Assembly (NCBI GenBank): GCA_013399115.1
Contig: VXAA01001939.1
Span: 116,674-180,673 of the forward strand
DNA: 64,000 nucleotides
Source of the DNA: Anseranas semipalmata
Taxonomy: Eukaryota > Chordata > Aves > Anseriformes > Anseranatidae
Direction: 5' to 3'
The notes beneath the pieces were generated by a model. That model was not told the origin of the DNA and made no database searches. It worked only from the letters and a program-made list of their open reading frames with translations. Of this stretch, positions 41,701-55,300 are shown piece by piece (within the stretch, counting starts at the first letter, position 1; the number at the start of each line of letters is the position of its first letter). A program made the translations under genes and the position numbers.

Positions 41701-44700
41701 CCCAGAATAACATGAAGTCATCATTACCTGATTTCTGCCTTTCTCTTCTAGAAGATGTTTCATTCATTTCTAAAACTGATGTGGAAATCTTCAGCTACGA
41801 AAGACACAATCCAATGAACAACAACAACAAAAAAACAATTCAAAAGCAACAATTCAAACCAATTTTTTAATGAACAGGACTGCAAGGGACGAGCCTCAGG
41901 TGACAGTGCTGTCGGCCCAGGTGGCCATTGACCCAAGAGACAGATGGGGGGAGGTCACAGCGAGGGGCCTGGTGTCGCGCCTCTTGATCTGCCCTAAAGG
42001 TGTGGAAAAGTCCTGGTGCCTCAACCGCTCCCAGGGCCGGGCCAATAAATAGGGGCACGTGCAGACCTGTAGGGGGGACTCACTCGGCACCAACTACACC
42101 CCCCATCGGCAGGTCCGACGCTGGATCCAGGACTGGTGTTCTCTTTTCCTCTCCTTTTTCTCTTTCTTTCCTTCTCTCTCTCACTCTCTATTTCTCCTCA
42201 ACTCAAATTTGACACTAGGCCTACCCTGATTTTCCCATAAAGCCGCATAGCTCAGGTAGATATAACTGTTGAGAGTGCCAACGTTGCCAGAATATGTGTT
42301 CTCTGTGTTCTTATTAAAGTTGATGTTTGTGTGCAGACCTCGAGCATTATCTCACCTTAGTCTACACCGAGGGATTTGTGGATCTAAGTCACTCCCCCCC
42401 CATTCCTGCGGGTGGGACGTGACAAGGACAAGTAGTCTGAAACGAAGAACTATTTACCTGTGAATTGCCGGGTTTCTCTGAAAAGCCTGGAGGTGAAAAA
42501 TGGAAGTGTTATTTTACTTAATTGAAGGTTATACTTATACTCCATGCAATATCAGTAGTTTCCACGACTGTTAGTCACAAGCATTACTTTACTGAGAGTA
42601 CAATACCTAGCGTTCAATTACCTCATCATACAGCATTTGTATTAGTATACAAAAAATGCACAATGCACGCTTCCCATCATGCACCTTGGACTTAAAAAAA
42701 TAAAAATGAGAACTAGAACAATTCACGTGAAGCAAAAAGGTCACGCTCATTAACAGAAAAAGATCAAAATATTTTGTCCTTTTGGGGAGCTGAATTCTGA
42801 GTTCTAAAAGGACTTCCAAAGTTCAAAAGCCAAAGCTGGTCTGCTGTAATGAATGATCATAAAACAGTCCAACAGTACTATGACTGTGATTATCCTACAA
42901 GTGTTTAATGTCGAGGAGTATTTTCCTTCCCATTGATAGCACAGGGAGATCAAGCGTACAGACACAGAAACCTCACATAGGTGTCATTCAGTGAGATAAA
43001 ATCAAGTTGGTTTTCAACAGATCATTCTGGTTTAGCTTGCAAGTAAACAAATGCAACAAGTGTTGTTTGGTTGTAATGTGCATTTATAGCATTGTTGCCA
43101 ATACCATTTAAAATAATTTTTTGTCCAACATTAAATTATTTCCAAACTCATATAATCTACTAGCCACATATTTCTTGAATTCTCTGCTTTAGTCATCTTA
43201 GTTTCCAATTCCTCTCGTGAAACAAATATATGAAATGTTACTAAGAATGGCTCCCCAGAAGAATTTTCATATTAAAAAAAAAAATCATTAAAAAATTTGG
43301 TGGTCCAGTAATATGGAAACACCTTAGAAAGATTACCATAATCACCTCTTAACCCCTTTTCATTATTGATTTCAAAGTTAACTTAGCAGAATCATACAAA
43401 GCAGACTTTCACGACATCTAATAAAGCTGATTTAAAGCTCTCAGAAACTTGTAAAGTTCTGCTTCCAGCCTACTAAATTAAAATTAGATTAGCTTCAACT
43501 AATTTATTGTACACATATTACAAGCTGAATTGACAAATCATTTTTTAAAGGAGAAAATCCTCAGAAAAGAATTTTACCCCAACAGCAAAACTTTCCTGCT
43601 CTTCTGTGCTCAAGATGGTCAAAAGGCAAATGTCACAAGCTACAGGCTGAAATCCTTAGCAACAAAACCTGAACTTTTCATCACATTTTAGCTCCTAGAC
43701 AAAGCACAACAGAAACCTATCAAAAATTAAACTAGAAAAAAAAACCGCTTGGCCAGATGATATCTTTCTTCTGCTGCATTATTATCCAAGAATGTCTAGA
43801 TGTTCAGACAGGTCAGTCCTAAAACACATATGCTTTTACCACTGTAAGCAACAACCTGAAACAAAAAATACACACATAATACACACAAGAATTTCCTCTC
43901 CTTTAAACAGGCCAGCAAGTGCTGTGTCAACTGGTGTTAATTAACAAGTCCCAAGCACTTCTTCATTGCTGTGGCACACACCCACAGCATAACAGCACTC
44001 CTAAGGAAGACACTGGTAAAAGTTCGCTTCGGTCTATAAATGCTTACAGACAAACAATCCACCAGAAATTTACCATTGTCGTGCTCGCCTGAAACACTCT
44101 GCAAGCATGCTCCATGTTCATCTGCAGCTGGGAGCAACACACCGGGCGATACTTTTCTCAGGCTTTCAGAATCCGTCTGTATAATCTGAAACACATGCAT
44201 GAGAATTGGTACAAACTCCTTTTTTTGACCCATTTCCATTAAAAAAGCTGCCACTCGGCCAACATGCACAACATGATAACACACATATCAAAGGTTTTTG
44301 CATCTTTAATGAAAGCTTTGTAAAGGACACATCAATACACAGCACAGTGGAAAAATCACAGGACTTGTGAACAAGTAACTGCAGCTCTGTGGTGATCCAA
44401 CATTTGTACCAAACTTGTGCCTGACATTCAACTCTGAGCTTATGTTTCTGGGGCATGTATCCTGCAGCGGTGAGTGAATGTACCACTACGCTGCAAAAAC
44501 AAAGCAAGGGTGATTTGGATTCAACAAAGACTAACAAGACAAAGCTAACAGAGATGAAGGCTATCTTAAAAATGTTAGTCTTGTATTTTTAAGAAAGGAG
44601 GCAGGGAGGAGTTCATTTTTCCTCACAAGGAAAGCCAGAGGGGTTTAGTTACAGACCCTGCTCTCTTCCATCTAGCCAATTACCACAGACAGAAAGGACA

Positions 44701-47700
44701 AACACAGCCAGCGCATTTGGTATCTGTTGAACATGTCTTTCAAAAAAGGATGATGTATACCTACAAAAGATGGAGGTTCTATACAGAAAAATCTAGGTTG
44801 CAGACAGTAGGGGCAACCATTTAAACACTGACCGGGGCAGCAGAATAGAGCTGTACGGTGGAGGAAATAAATAAATAAAAATCCTCAAACCACCAGCCCT
44901 TTTGAGAAGCTCACAGGATTTTAAGTGGCAGTAAACCTCACCTTCTCAATACTGTACTGGACATCAAACTCAAAGGCCAGCTGCTAGAATGCCCACATGA
45001 TTAGCTTGACCTAACTTTGTCCCAGTCCCAGCTGAACAAGAAGCCTAGAGCACAACCATTTCAAGGACCCCTAGTTACAGACTTACAGCAGAAGCAACGA
45101 GAGGTAAACAAGCCCCATTAACGGCAGGGTCCAATTCAAAAGCAAGCTCTAAAGTGGTTCTGGATCTGACTCCACCCCCCACTGTGACCACACTACATCT
45201 CTCACAGAAAGTACCTCAGAATCCCAGGGAGAGTCAGCCTCTTCCTCCTGCTCTGCTTCTACAGCTGGCAGGGCACCTGCAAAGGATGGACGAAGCGAGA
45301 CACCGTGAGCATTCATTGCACTCTGCTTTTCCCCACCAGTCAAGCCCTGCATCTGAAAGACGAGTAACAGTTCTACATCACAGTATTCTCTTTGCTCCTC
45401 TTCTCTCCTTTCCAGCAGTAGATGCTTAAGCATGACAGCTGACGTGGCTACAAACTATGCCTCACACATATTTGGGTAACGTTCAGGAAGAAACCCCAGA
45501 ATTCTGCAGTCTCAGCATATGCAGAGCTTGGGTCATCTTTTCTTTAGCCTACAGCTCCAGAGTTTGGCATTTACAATCACTTTCCACGGTACGTGGCATA
45601 ACACAAAAGCACGATGTAAAGTATCCTCACACTAACAGGAAACTGCCAAGACACAATGCTCCTTCTCTAGTGCTACCAAGCAAGATCTCTCTTAACTAAG
45701 ATCCATGACCCTGCACCTTCCCAGAAGCTAGACACTTAAGGACTGCCATTTAAAAATGGAGTAGGAGTTCACAGCTCCAATGCTCACCCCAAACAAACAA
45801 AAGCGGTTTCTATCTTAGCAGTTAACATTCAAATCTCTTCTCTACCAGCTGAGCATAAGGCTCAGTCTCACCAGGCTCCTGGCCAGATGAGATCACCTTC
45901 ATTTCTGTTTTATGCTACTCCATTACGTAAAACAAATTCAGGATTCACTCACACTGAGACATGCACAGAAAAAAGCAGTAAAGAGCCAGAGAGTCGTGAG
46001 GGTGCCCACCCTGGAAGAATGTAACTGCTGGTCCCAGCCTGGGCTCTGACTACTTACTCTTTGCCAAACACATGCTTAGGGTAAAATGTGCAAAGAGAGA
46101 AGAGCACGTACAGGCAAAACACCTTGAGAGCATCAGCTTCTGCCAGATCCTCTGTGTAGCATCTGATCAGCAGCTACACATGCTCTGAAAACATCTACTG
46201 CATCAAGCTATGCTCTGGATACAGACAACCGAAATGGTGTCTTCTCCTCCTGTTCCAAGACCCTGAGGTGAGTACCAAAGCACTCAACTCTGTCCGAGCT
46301 GGCAATACTCTCAAGCATACAAAGGAGTGGCACTGGAGAGACCTACATCTTAAAACTGAACAAGGTGAAGCACTGGAACAGGAGTTTTCTCACAGCTTGA
46401 CTCAAAAGTCTTTCCTAGGCTTCAGCCAAGAGCAATCACAGCTTTTCAATCTGATAGTACAGGCCGGAAAGGGAAATACTACTGTCACACCCAAGACACA
46501 CCAGTCCCTCTCTATCTGCCTGTCTTGTTCAGACCACTTCAGGGAGAACACAGCAACAAAAGCAAGAATGGCATCTGCTTCCTACAGAATTCGTTTGGAA
46601 TCCAACGCCACGATTTGTGTTCTCTAAGAATGAATGGAAAGGAACAAAAGCTGCTGTTCTTCTCTGCCACTGCCCACTAGGATTCACCGGCAACGAGAGA
46701 ATTTACCATCTCTGAAAGTCAATCACCGTTTTAGTTCATTTATGGTACGTTAATACTTACAGAGGAACAATTAGGATCAATATTTAATTAACTCACTTCT
46801 CTCATCATCAGTGTCTTCTGAAGCATTATGGACTTGATGGCTATTATCACAAACAGAATTTTTCACACCCTCAACAGCTGCAGTTTGTAGCTCTCCACCA
46901 GTATCTTCCTTCTCCTGCTTTTCCTCCTGTTCCCATTTAAGTGACTCTTCCTAAAAGAGATCAACCAAAACAGCTGGAAAGAACAGAAACAAGCATCTTC
47001 TTCACCATCCACTGACAACTTGGAAAATGCTTTTCTTGTGTAAGACAAAAGCAAAGCAAATTTCATTTAAGTTATATTATTCAGGAACACATTCCTTCTT
47101 TCCCCCTAGTTTGTTCCATGGAAAATCACTAGCTTCCTGCTCTCAATTTCATTCAAATTTCTTTTTGTTTTCTCAGTTGCAGTCGTCACGCCATGAATTT
47201 TACTGAATGGCAGTAACACTTCACAGATAATATCTATTCTCTCACTTAGGCAACTGAGAGAAATGTCACCAATTCCAGAAAAATGAAGTTTCCCGTCTTT
47301 CTCCTTCAAAACCATTGTAATCACATGTAAAAAATATTGAAAATACTGCCTGATATTATTCTTACACCTAAGAAATTACTTTGTCTAGGAGTAAGACATT
47401 TTTTAGTATCAAAAGATGATTGAAATATGGATATACGCGATAAGTATCAACAGGATTACAGTTTACTGTTTCTTATCTGTATTACCCTTAAAAATACCCT
47501 TGTGATTCAGTCATCCCTGTATACTTACCTTTGTGCTTGAGGAAAATGCTGCCCTTAAATTTTCTTCACATCTATTTAAGAGCATGTTTTCACTTTCTTG
47601 TTGCAGTGCTTCACAGACTTTATTATCTACTTCTCCATACTGTTCTTCAGCATCTTCATCATCCACGTATTCAAGAATGACAGATTTTGGTCTTTGACTT

Positions 47701-50700
47701 TCAAGCCTGGGGTTTTCTGCTGCTGATGAAGAACTGTTAATACTTCTGAAGCTATCACCAAAACTTGACTTTTTCTCCTGAAGACCACAACTGTCTGAGA
47801 GAGGCTGAGGTATCTCTTTTTTCCAGTCTGTCATTCCTGAGTCTGCAAAACAGGAGTCAGCATTTCTGTGAAACTTCTCCTGAATCATACTTTTTTTGTT
47901 CCAGCTTTCTTGTCTATCTTGTAACTTATTTAGATTTTGAAAGACAGCTTGCTTTGGTACTGACTCGTAAGATACGTCATTATTCACTACCTTTGGAGAT
48001 ATCGCTGTTATATTTTCTTGCAACCTTTCATAACACCCAGCTATAAAAGACACAGGAGTATCAACAGATTCCTCCATCTTTTCATCAAGTTCTGTACATA
48101 TTTTCTGATCATCACCATATACATTTCCAGTTCCACACTGAGTTTCCCCTTCATTCTTAATGTTTCTAAAACACCCCAATTCCTGATTAATTTCTCCCTT
48201 AGGTTCTATTTTACCCCCGTGCTCCTCCTCCAGTATATCATTAGACTGAGTTTCTTCATCTTCCAGATCTTCCTCCTCCTTTTCATCTTGAGTAAGATCT
48301 TCCTCCTCTTCCTCTTCATACTCTTCATCATCATCTCCATCGTCATTTTCATCTTCTTCCTCCTCTTCTCCCTCTTCCTCCAATTCTTCTTCTTCCAAGT
48401 TGCTTGCATCCGAGACATCTTGATTCAACAATTCACCACAATCTCCTTTGTTCAGGTTTGCATCTGATGGAGTTCTTTGTTTGGGGTTTTTCTTCTGTGA
48501 CTTAGGATTTTCAATTCCAGAACCATCACCATCATCTTAAAGCACGAGAAAAGGAAAAAGGCATGTGAACCAAATGAGTTACACGAATAGCAACGGGCAT
48601 GTTACCTGCTCCAAGCACAGGAGAGGAGTCATCTGGTAATGTCTGGAAAAGGAGCCAGGTAAGGGATGAGCAGGATGGGGGAAAGGACTTGATTGGGGAC
48701 AAAAGCTTAGGTGGGGACTCAATATCTTCATTTTCATGATCTGACTTATTTTGCTCTAAAATGACTATGTGCTCTGTTCTCATTACTACTTTTCTCACTT
48801 ACTATAGCCAAAGGAAAAAAAAACAAAATTACTTAGCAAGTTTACTTTTGTACGTCATAATATCATGCAGTCTTTTCCCAATAGCTTACTGTTTTTCTTG
48901 AACTGCTGGGAAGCATTCATTAACAGTGTCAAGTTTGGCTTCTGCGGCTTCTGTAAATAAAAATGTATTTGAAAAGAATTATTTGATCTATTTTTTGTTT
49001 GCTTGTTTGTTTTCAAAAACAAACAAATCCTTTACTTACATTAAATCTTGAACAGTAAATACAACCAGGCTGTCCTTTTGACAGTTCTCAGGTGCTTGCT
49101 ACATCCTATAGTTCTAATTACACAAACACTCCTCACACATACAAGTCAGTGACTATTTTACCTCAAAACACTGCTCAGGTACCCTTCAGCAAATTGTTTC
49201 TAAAACTGTGTTTACATGCATAACAATTCTAAAAATCTGTTTTTGAATTAATATTTGTAATACACAAATAAAATTCAACTACATTTAGGATGCTTACTTA
49301 TAAATGTGTACAACTCAAGTAACTGCTAAAGTTCCTTAAACTTAATGCATAAGTTAGTCACTGCAAGTCTGCTTACCAAAAGACCACAAAGTTTCAAATG
49401 CTAGAAAAATGCATCAGTTCCATTTAAATCAATGCAAGAAAATGAAATAATGTTTAAACTACAAATGCTTGCACCTCCAGCATCACAGAGTGGTTGAACC
49501 AACACAATGAGGTTCCTCAGCACTGCAGAATCCCAGTGCAACAAACCAGATGCTCCAGACATCACTGGAGAAACTGATAATCCTTCAGAACAATAGTAAA
49601 AACAGTAGGAGAGAGCACATGTGGCTGATAAAAAGAGTAACACACGAGCATTCAAAAACGAAGAAAAACATGCAGCGTGAGATTATATGCAAGCATGGAA
49701 TGTCATCCCATAGAAAAAGGGGAGAAAGGGAGGGAGGGAGCGGGAAAGGGAGGGAGAACAAAAAGACCAATTTGAGCAACTCATCCATTGAGCACTCAAG
49801 GAACCTGAGGAGGAGGAAAGGAGAACCAGGTGATGAACAATTTCAGTAGATTTTGATAAAAAGTGCCCTTTTTCATTATCAGTTAGAATTCTATCACACA
49901 AATTAGGGGAAACAACAGCAAGCTTGGAGGAGAACAGAATAGGTTATATAGTAACTTATAAACTTTTAGGGTCTGCAAATCTGACTCAAATGAACCAGAA
50001 CAACTAAAACAACGTGGTTGTTTATCTTGTTACCTACTGCTCTTTTGCCCCAAACCATATTTCTACAGCATGCTGTGCCATAGCTACAACTCTTTTACAA
50101 AAAACTCACAGCAGGAGAAGGGCTGGCAGACCAGAGACTGCTTTTAAGGAGAGAACAATATTGGCTGGAAAAACAGTTTCTTTCAATCCCAGAGAAAATT
50201 GCTTTCAAATCACTTATTTTGCAGGACAATTTTCCTGTAAAGGCACCATACCTTGGGGGTAAAATCAAGTTCTTCTTCCTCAGAAGTATGCCAACTGTCG
50301 TCACTCCCCTCCTTCTCAGAGCTTCTTAAAAAGTAAAGCAAAATAAGTACTGGCTCTCTCAAATCATTCCTCAGGTAAGTCATAAGGTATCTTTAAAAGT
50401 CTCACCTTATTGAGTCTCCTTGGGAAAAGTCATCTATTGCTGTTCAAATATTAATTGACATGTTGAAATTAGATTTGGCATGCTAAAAATTCATCAATAC
50501 AAACAAACATTTAACGCGGACAACACTACAGATCATAATAGAATGAAACTTGGGGTGGCCGATTCAATATAAGACAGCATGAATGAAAGCATTTGCAAAG
50601 CAACCACTTTTTCAAATCATGCTTAATTTAAAAAACAAAATAATAATAATAAAAAAGATCAGCGATATCTTCTTTGGGCTTTTACACCTGCAAGTCTAAG

Positions 50701-52278
50701 AAATATTTTTAAACTAAAGAACAGCATAGCGTGAATATGCTATATTAGTAAACAGTTAAAAAATGGTGGTGGTTTACGAAGACAGTAAGTAGATGAATCT
50801 CCAAAGTACTCATATTACACACACATTCACACATCTCATGCAGAGGTTTCACCACTTTAAACATTAAGTGCTTTATACTGTCATACAACACACTTTATTT
50901 GCTGCTCTACTCAACTACTGATTATTCTGAAAACGTAAAGAAAAATGAAAAAGCATAATCAAGACCTAAATCTTATCCCTAGGTAGAAGAATCACCAGCA
51001 GTTCTCTGCACTGCACCAAAGAAGGGTGTACAACACACGGAAGGAGCATTACTGGCATATGCTATACTGCACTCCAAGCTTTCATCAGTGCCATGAAGGT
51101 AGCTCACGCCTAGGATCATAACATAAGTCAGGAAGTCTCTTAGCCAGCTACCTCCTCAAAGCCAGCTCAGATATGAGGTCAGGCAAAGTTGCTTAGGGCT
51201 TTATCCAGTCTGGTCTTGAACACCTCCAAGGAGGGAAACTGAGCAACCTCCTTGTTTTACTGTCCTCATCATGGCAACGCTTCCCACACCCAGTTAGAAA
51301 CTTTCCTGTTTCCACTTACACCGCTGGTACCTCCACCTCCTGTCATGTACCACTGGGAAGCACCTGGCTTTGTCTTCTCATATGTATTGGAAGCTGCTGG
51401 TAGGTCTCCTTCAGAGCTGCCTCTTCTTCAGGCTGAACCAGCCCCATTTTCTCAGCCCCTGGGCAAGTATTCCTGCCCACTGAGCTTGCTCACTGCTGAA
51501 AGATCAACCCCTCCTGTATTGGCTCTCAAAATTAAAACCAGGGATCAAGAGGCAGTCCAATGAGTGCCAAGTAGGGGCGGACAATCACTTCCCTCAGCCT
51601 CCTGGCTGTGCTGCTCTTAACACAGCCCAGGATGCTGTTGGCCTTCCCAGCTGCCAGGGCACCCTGCTGGCTCATGCTGAGCTTGCTCTCTGCCAAGACA
51701 CTCTGGGCCTTCTCAGCAGAGCTGCTCGCCTGCCAGGCAGTCCCATCAGGTTTTGCAGCAAGGAGCTGCTCCTCCCCAGGGGCACAGCTTGGCATTCGCC
51801 CCTGCTGAATTTCTTAAGATGCCTCTCCGTCCATTTCCCCAGCTTGTTAAGGTCCCTCTGAATGGCAGCTCTGTGCTGAAGCATATCCATTGATTCTCCC
51901 CAGTTTCAGATCATTTGCGAACTTGATAAGATCGTACTGTAGCACATCCTTCAGGTCACTGACGTGCTAATAAATCTGCACTCTAGGAATACAGTTCGAG
52001 AAGTGCTACAACCTCTCAACTATCAACAACTAAGACAAAAATAAAAGGACTCTAATTCCCAACACAGAAGGGAAAAAACAAGCACATAAAACCTCCACGC
52101 AGAAGCTATGTCAGTGTTCCTGAAATTCTTTAACTAATTGTTAACTATTATAAGAAAACTTTTTATTTTTATTTTTAATAAACAAGACATTGGTGACCTT
52201 CCACAAAGTCGTATGATGATAACCAAACCAAAGCCTTGGACAAAATCATTAAATGAAAAAACAAACAACAACAAAACA

Positions 52279-52309
<31 letters not shown>

Positions 52310-55300
52310 CCCAAGACATATCACATCTGAAGACACCTCCTCTGCTACCAGTAACCCATACATAAGCAAGCAAATGCTGGCTTTCCTAAAGACAGGGTTT
52401 ATGTGAGAACTTTGATGAGCACATCTCCTGATCTGCACAGAGCTTTTTGACAATGCAATGCAGTGTACACTTTCCGTGGAATCTCGTCTAGACAAAACCT
52501 AGAGGCTGAAACTTCCAATGTGAGGACAAACTAAATGGTCCAAATGCCACCACAGTCTCTGATTTTTAATGTTTCCTACTACAAACACAGAACATTTTAA
52601 TATACTAACAGAACACTGCAGTACGTAAAGCCAAATAACTATCTCAGTACCAGGAATCCAATCTACCTGCTAACTTTCCATGCTGAAAAGACACCTGCCT
52701 CATAAAAATAGTTAGTTAGGGTGGAACAGTCAAACTCTGGCAGGTGACTTCAGCTATATTTTCAATTAGTACTGTTACAGTTAATCAAAGCAGCTCACTA
52801 AATTATCTGAACTTTTGCTTTTGATGTATAATAAATATAATCAATGATCAAAACCAGGTCACATCGTCCTTTAGAAGGCAAGAGAGGAAGTTCCTGAGAT
52901 AGCTTTCAGTCAGATCAAAACCAAGGTCTTAATGTCGTGACACAGAAATGGAATCTAGAAAACCAGTCTCTGGGGACTGATGGTTTCCACTTTAATTGAA
53001 GCCCATTTCTATTTTGGAGCATGAGAAGAACAGATTAAAAAAAAAAAAAAAAAAAAAGATATATTACCACTGGTGACAAAAGCAAACATTGAATTCAGTA
53101 ATAAAGGACTCACGCAAAAACATGCAAACAAAACCACCCCAAATCCACTCTTAAAACTAACTTACAGATCTCAAACCATCAAAATGTGGATCTCCAAGAT
53201 AATAAACATCTATGATGTATAAATATTTGTGTATCATACAACATGTTCCATATTTAAAATGCTACTGTACAGAATACCTTTCCTTGATTCTCCTGTTCTT
53301 GATGTCTGGTTAGGAGACTGTTGCATTCCTATATCCATTTAGGAAAAGGCATGGAAAGGACAGACGAAACAATGACATCAGAATAAATGTGAAATCCCAG
53401 AAATTTGGAAAACATGAAAAGTACATAGATAAAGGTATAGCAGTGGGAGAATGCACTGTGACTGTGAGCATACATTTGTGAGCATATGTATGTCTGTATT
53501 GCAGAACAGAAGTTTTGGAATATAATTCACTATCCACTTGCTCTACCCATCCCACCTAATAAATAAATTTTAAGTAACCGAACAGTGTGGTTCTGTTATC
53601 ACAGCTATCCTACCCCAAATTCTTTCAGGACAAAGCTGTAACTTTTGGGTTGGAGCAGAAGGGCGTCCTACTTATATTGATTTTATCACAAATGCATGCA
53701 ATGATGTTGCAAAACGACTACTATCAAAAACATACACTTAAACAGTTAAGAAAGGACGACAAGATGGTTTCTCATCCCTTCTGCTTTTCTCTGTTTCCTT
53801 AAGGGGATATAGGACAACTTCTCCTGACCTCAGGAGATGTAAATCACACCGGTGTGCTCATTTATTTTTCAAGAGCTTTACACTGCAGAAACAATTTCTC
53901 TAATGACTCGGGGGAAACACTGGAGGAACAAGACACTAGTATGTGCTGCAGTAGCTAAAAAAGTTGTCACTGCAGACATACTAGAAATACGAATTGCACA
54001 ATTATTATTATTTCCCCCAAAGAAATTCCAACTTAAAATCTAAAAAGTCTGTCATTCGATATGCTAGTGCTGGAAGCCATTCATAAATCTCAGGCAGGTT
54101 TGCAAAAACCTCCAGATAAAAAGGTTCATGTTCTGACAAAAACAATGTTCTGACATTCAAATAAGCATAAGCTAACTTCTTAAAAACGCTGACTTGTTCA
54201 ACATTCTTCCCAATCTTCTCTTCTAATTAGGAAGTGCAAAAGCAGCAAAAAGAATAAGGTCAAAATTGAAAATCCCAGAAAAATAACAGAGAAGAGCAAA
54301 AGCAAAGCAAAGAATTCCAAAGCAGGTGTTTCTCTGGTCTCTCTCTCAAGATCATCCCAACTTCTCCTCCAATGAAGGCTTCAAAGCCTGTTACTGCACC
54401 CTATCAAAAGGACTCGTGATGCAGAAACTATGCAGCATTAATTCCAGTAACGTTCCTGATATGCTACTAATCCCTCCGTGCCCTCCCACCCCCCACTGGT
54501 GTCATCTTTTAAGAGACTGAGCACGGGGAGAAAAGGACTAAGACACTGCTCAGAGGAAAAACCCAACTGGAAACAGACTTGAGAACTGTGCATGCTCCTT
54601 CTCCAAGTCCTTAACGTGCATAACATCACTCACTACTCACTATGCCTCTTCAAAAAAAAAGTAAAAAATGAAAAATTCCCATAATATTGGGGACTTATAC
54701 TAGTAGTATTACAATTTTCAAGGAATGGGACACATTATTTGGTTGAAAAAGCTGTAGTTCCCTGCATACGTGTCAGTTTGGGAATCACACAATACTACTA
54801 CTCTTCAAGCCACACACTTTAAAATAATCCAGACCTGTCAGCCATTACAATGCACACAGCAACTATCTACACGTACAGAAGGTAGTAACAGAGAGTATTT
54901 TGGGGGTGAAAACAGTATTTTGGTGATTAAACTACCTTACTGAAGGAGTTTGTTGCTTTTAATCACAAGACAACTTAATTGTTTTTCTGGATCACAAAGT
55001 TATACGAACTTTTAAAGTTTTTTGTATAAAACAAATCAAAGTGGAAGAAAAACATTACTTTTATTATAAATCAAACTATGTCCAAGAAGATATGGTATAT
55101 ACAGACACTGTATTGCTGTTGCTACTGAAGTTACTCTTCCAAGACAATTTTTCCTAAATGTCTCCATAGCACCTAAACTAAAGCAATTGTAATTGAAGAT
55201 GAGAAATAATGTGACTCACTCAAATGAGCTTAGTACAGGTGAAACTATTAATATTAAAACAAAGAGACATACAAATTTGGTGGAAATCAACAAGACATGA

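Noticed and set aside
48206..48418. Lys/Arg/Met-rich minus-strand frame
   Set aside because: Second-frame shadow of the same purine tract in exon 12.
48018..48467. 149-codon plus-strand frame, Phe/Ile/Leu-rich, membrane-like
   Set aside because: Exact antisense of the Glu/Asp tract of exon 12; the hydrophobic run is the complement of GAA/GAG/GAT codons.
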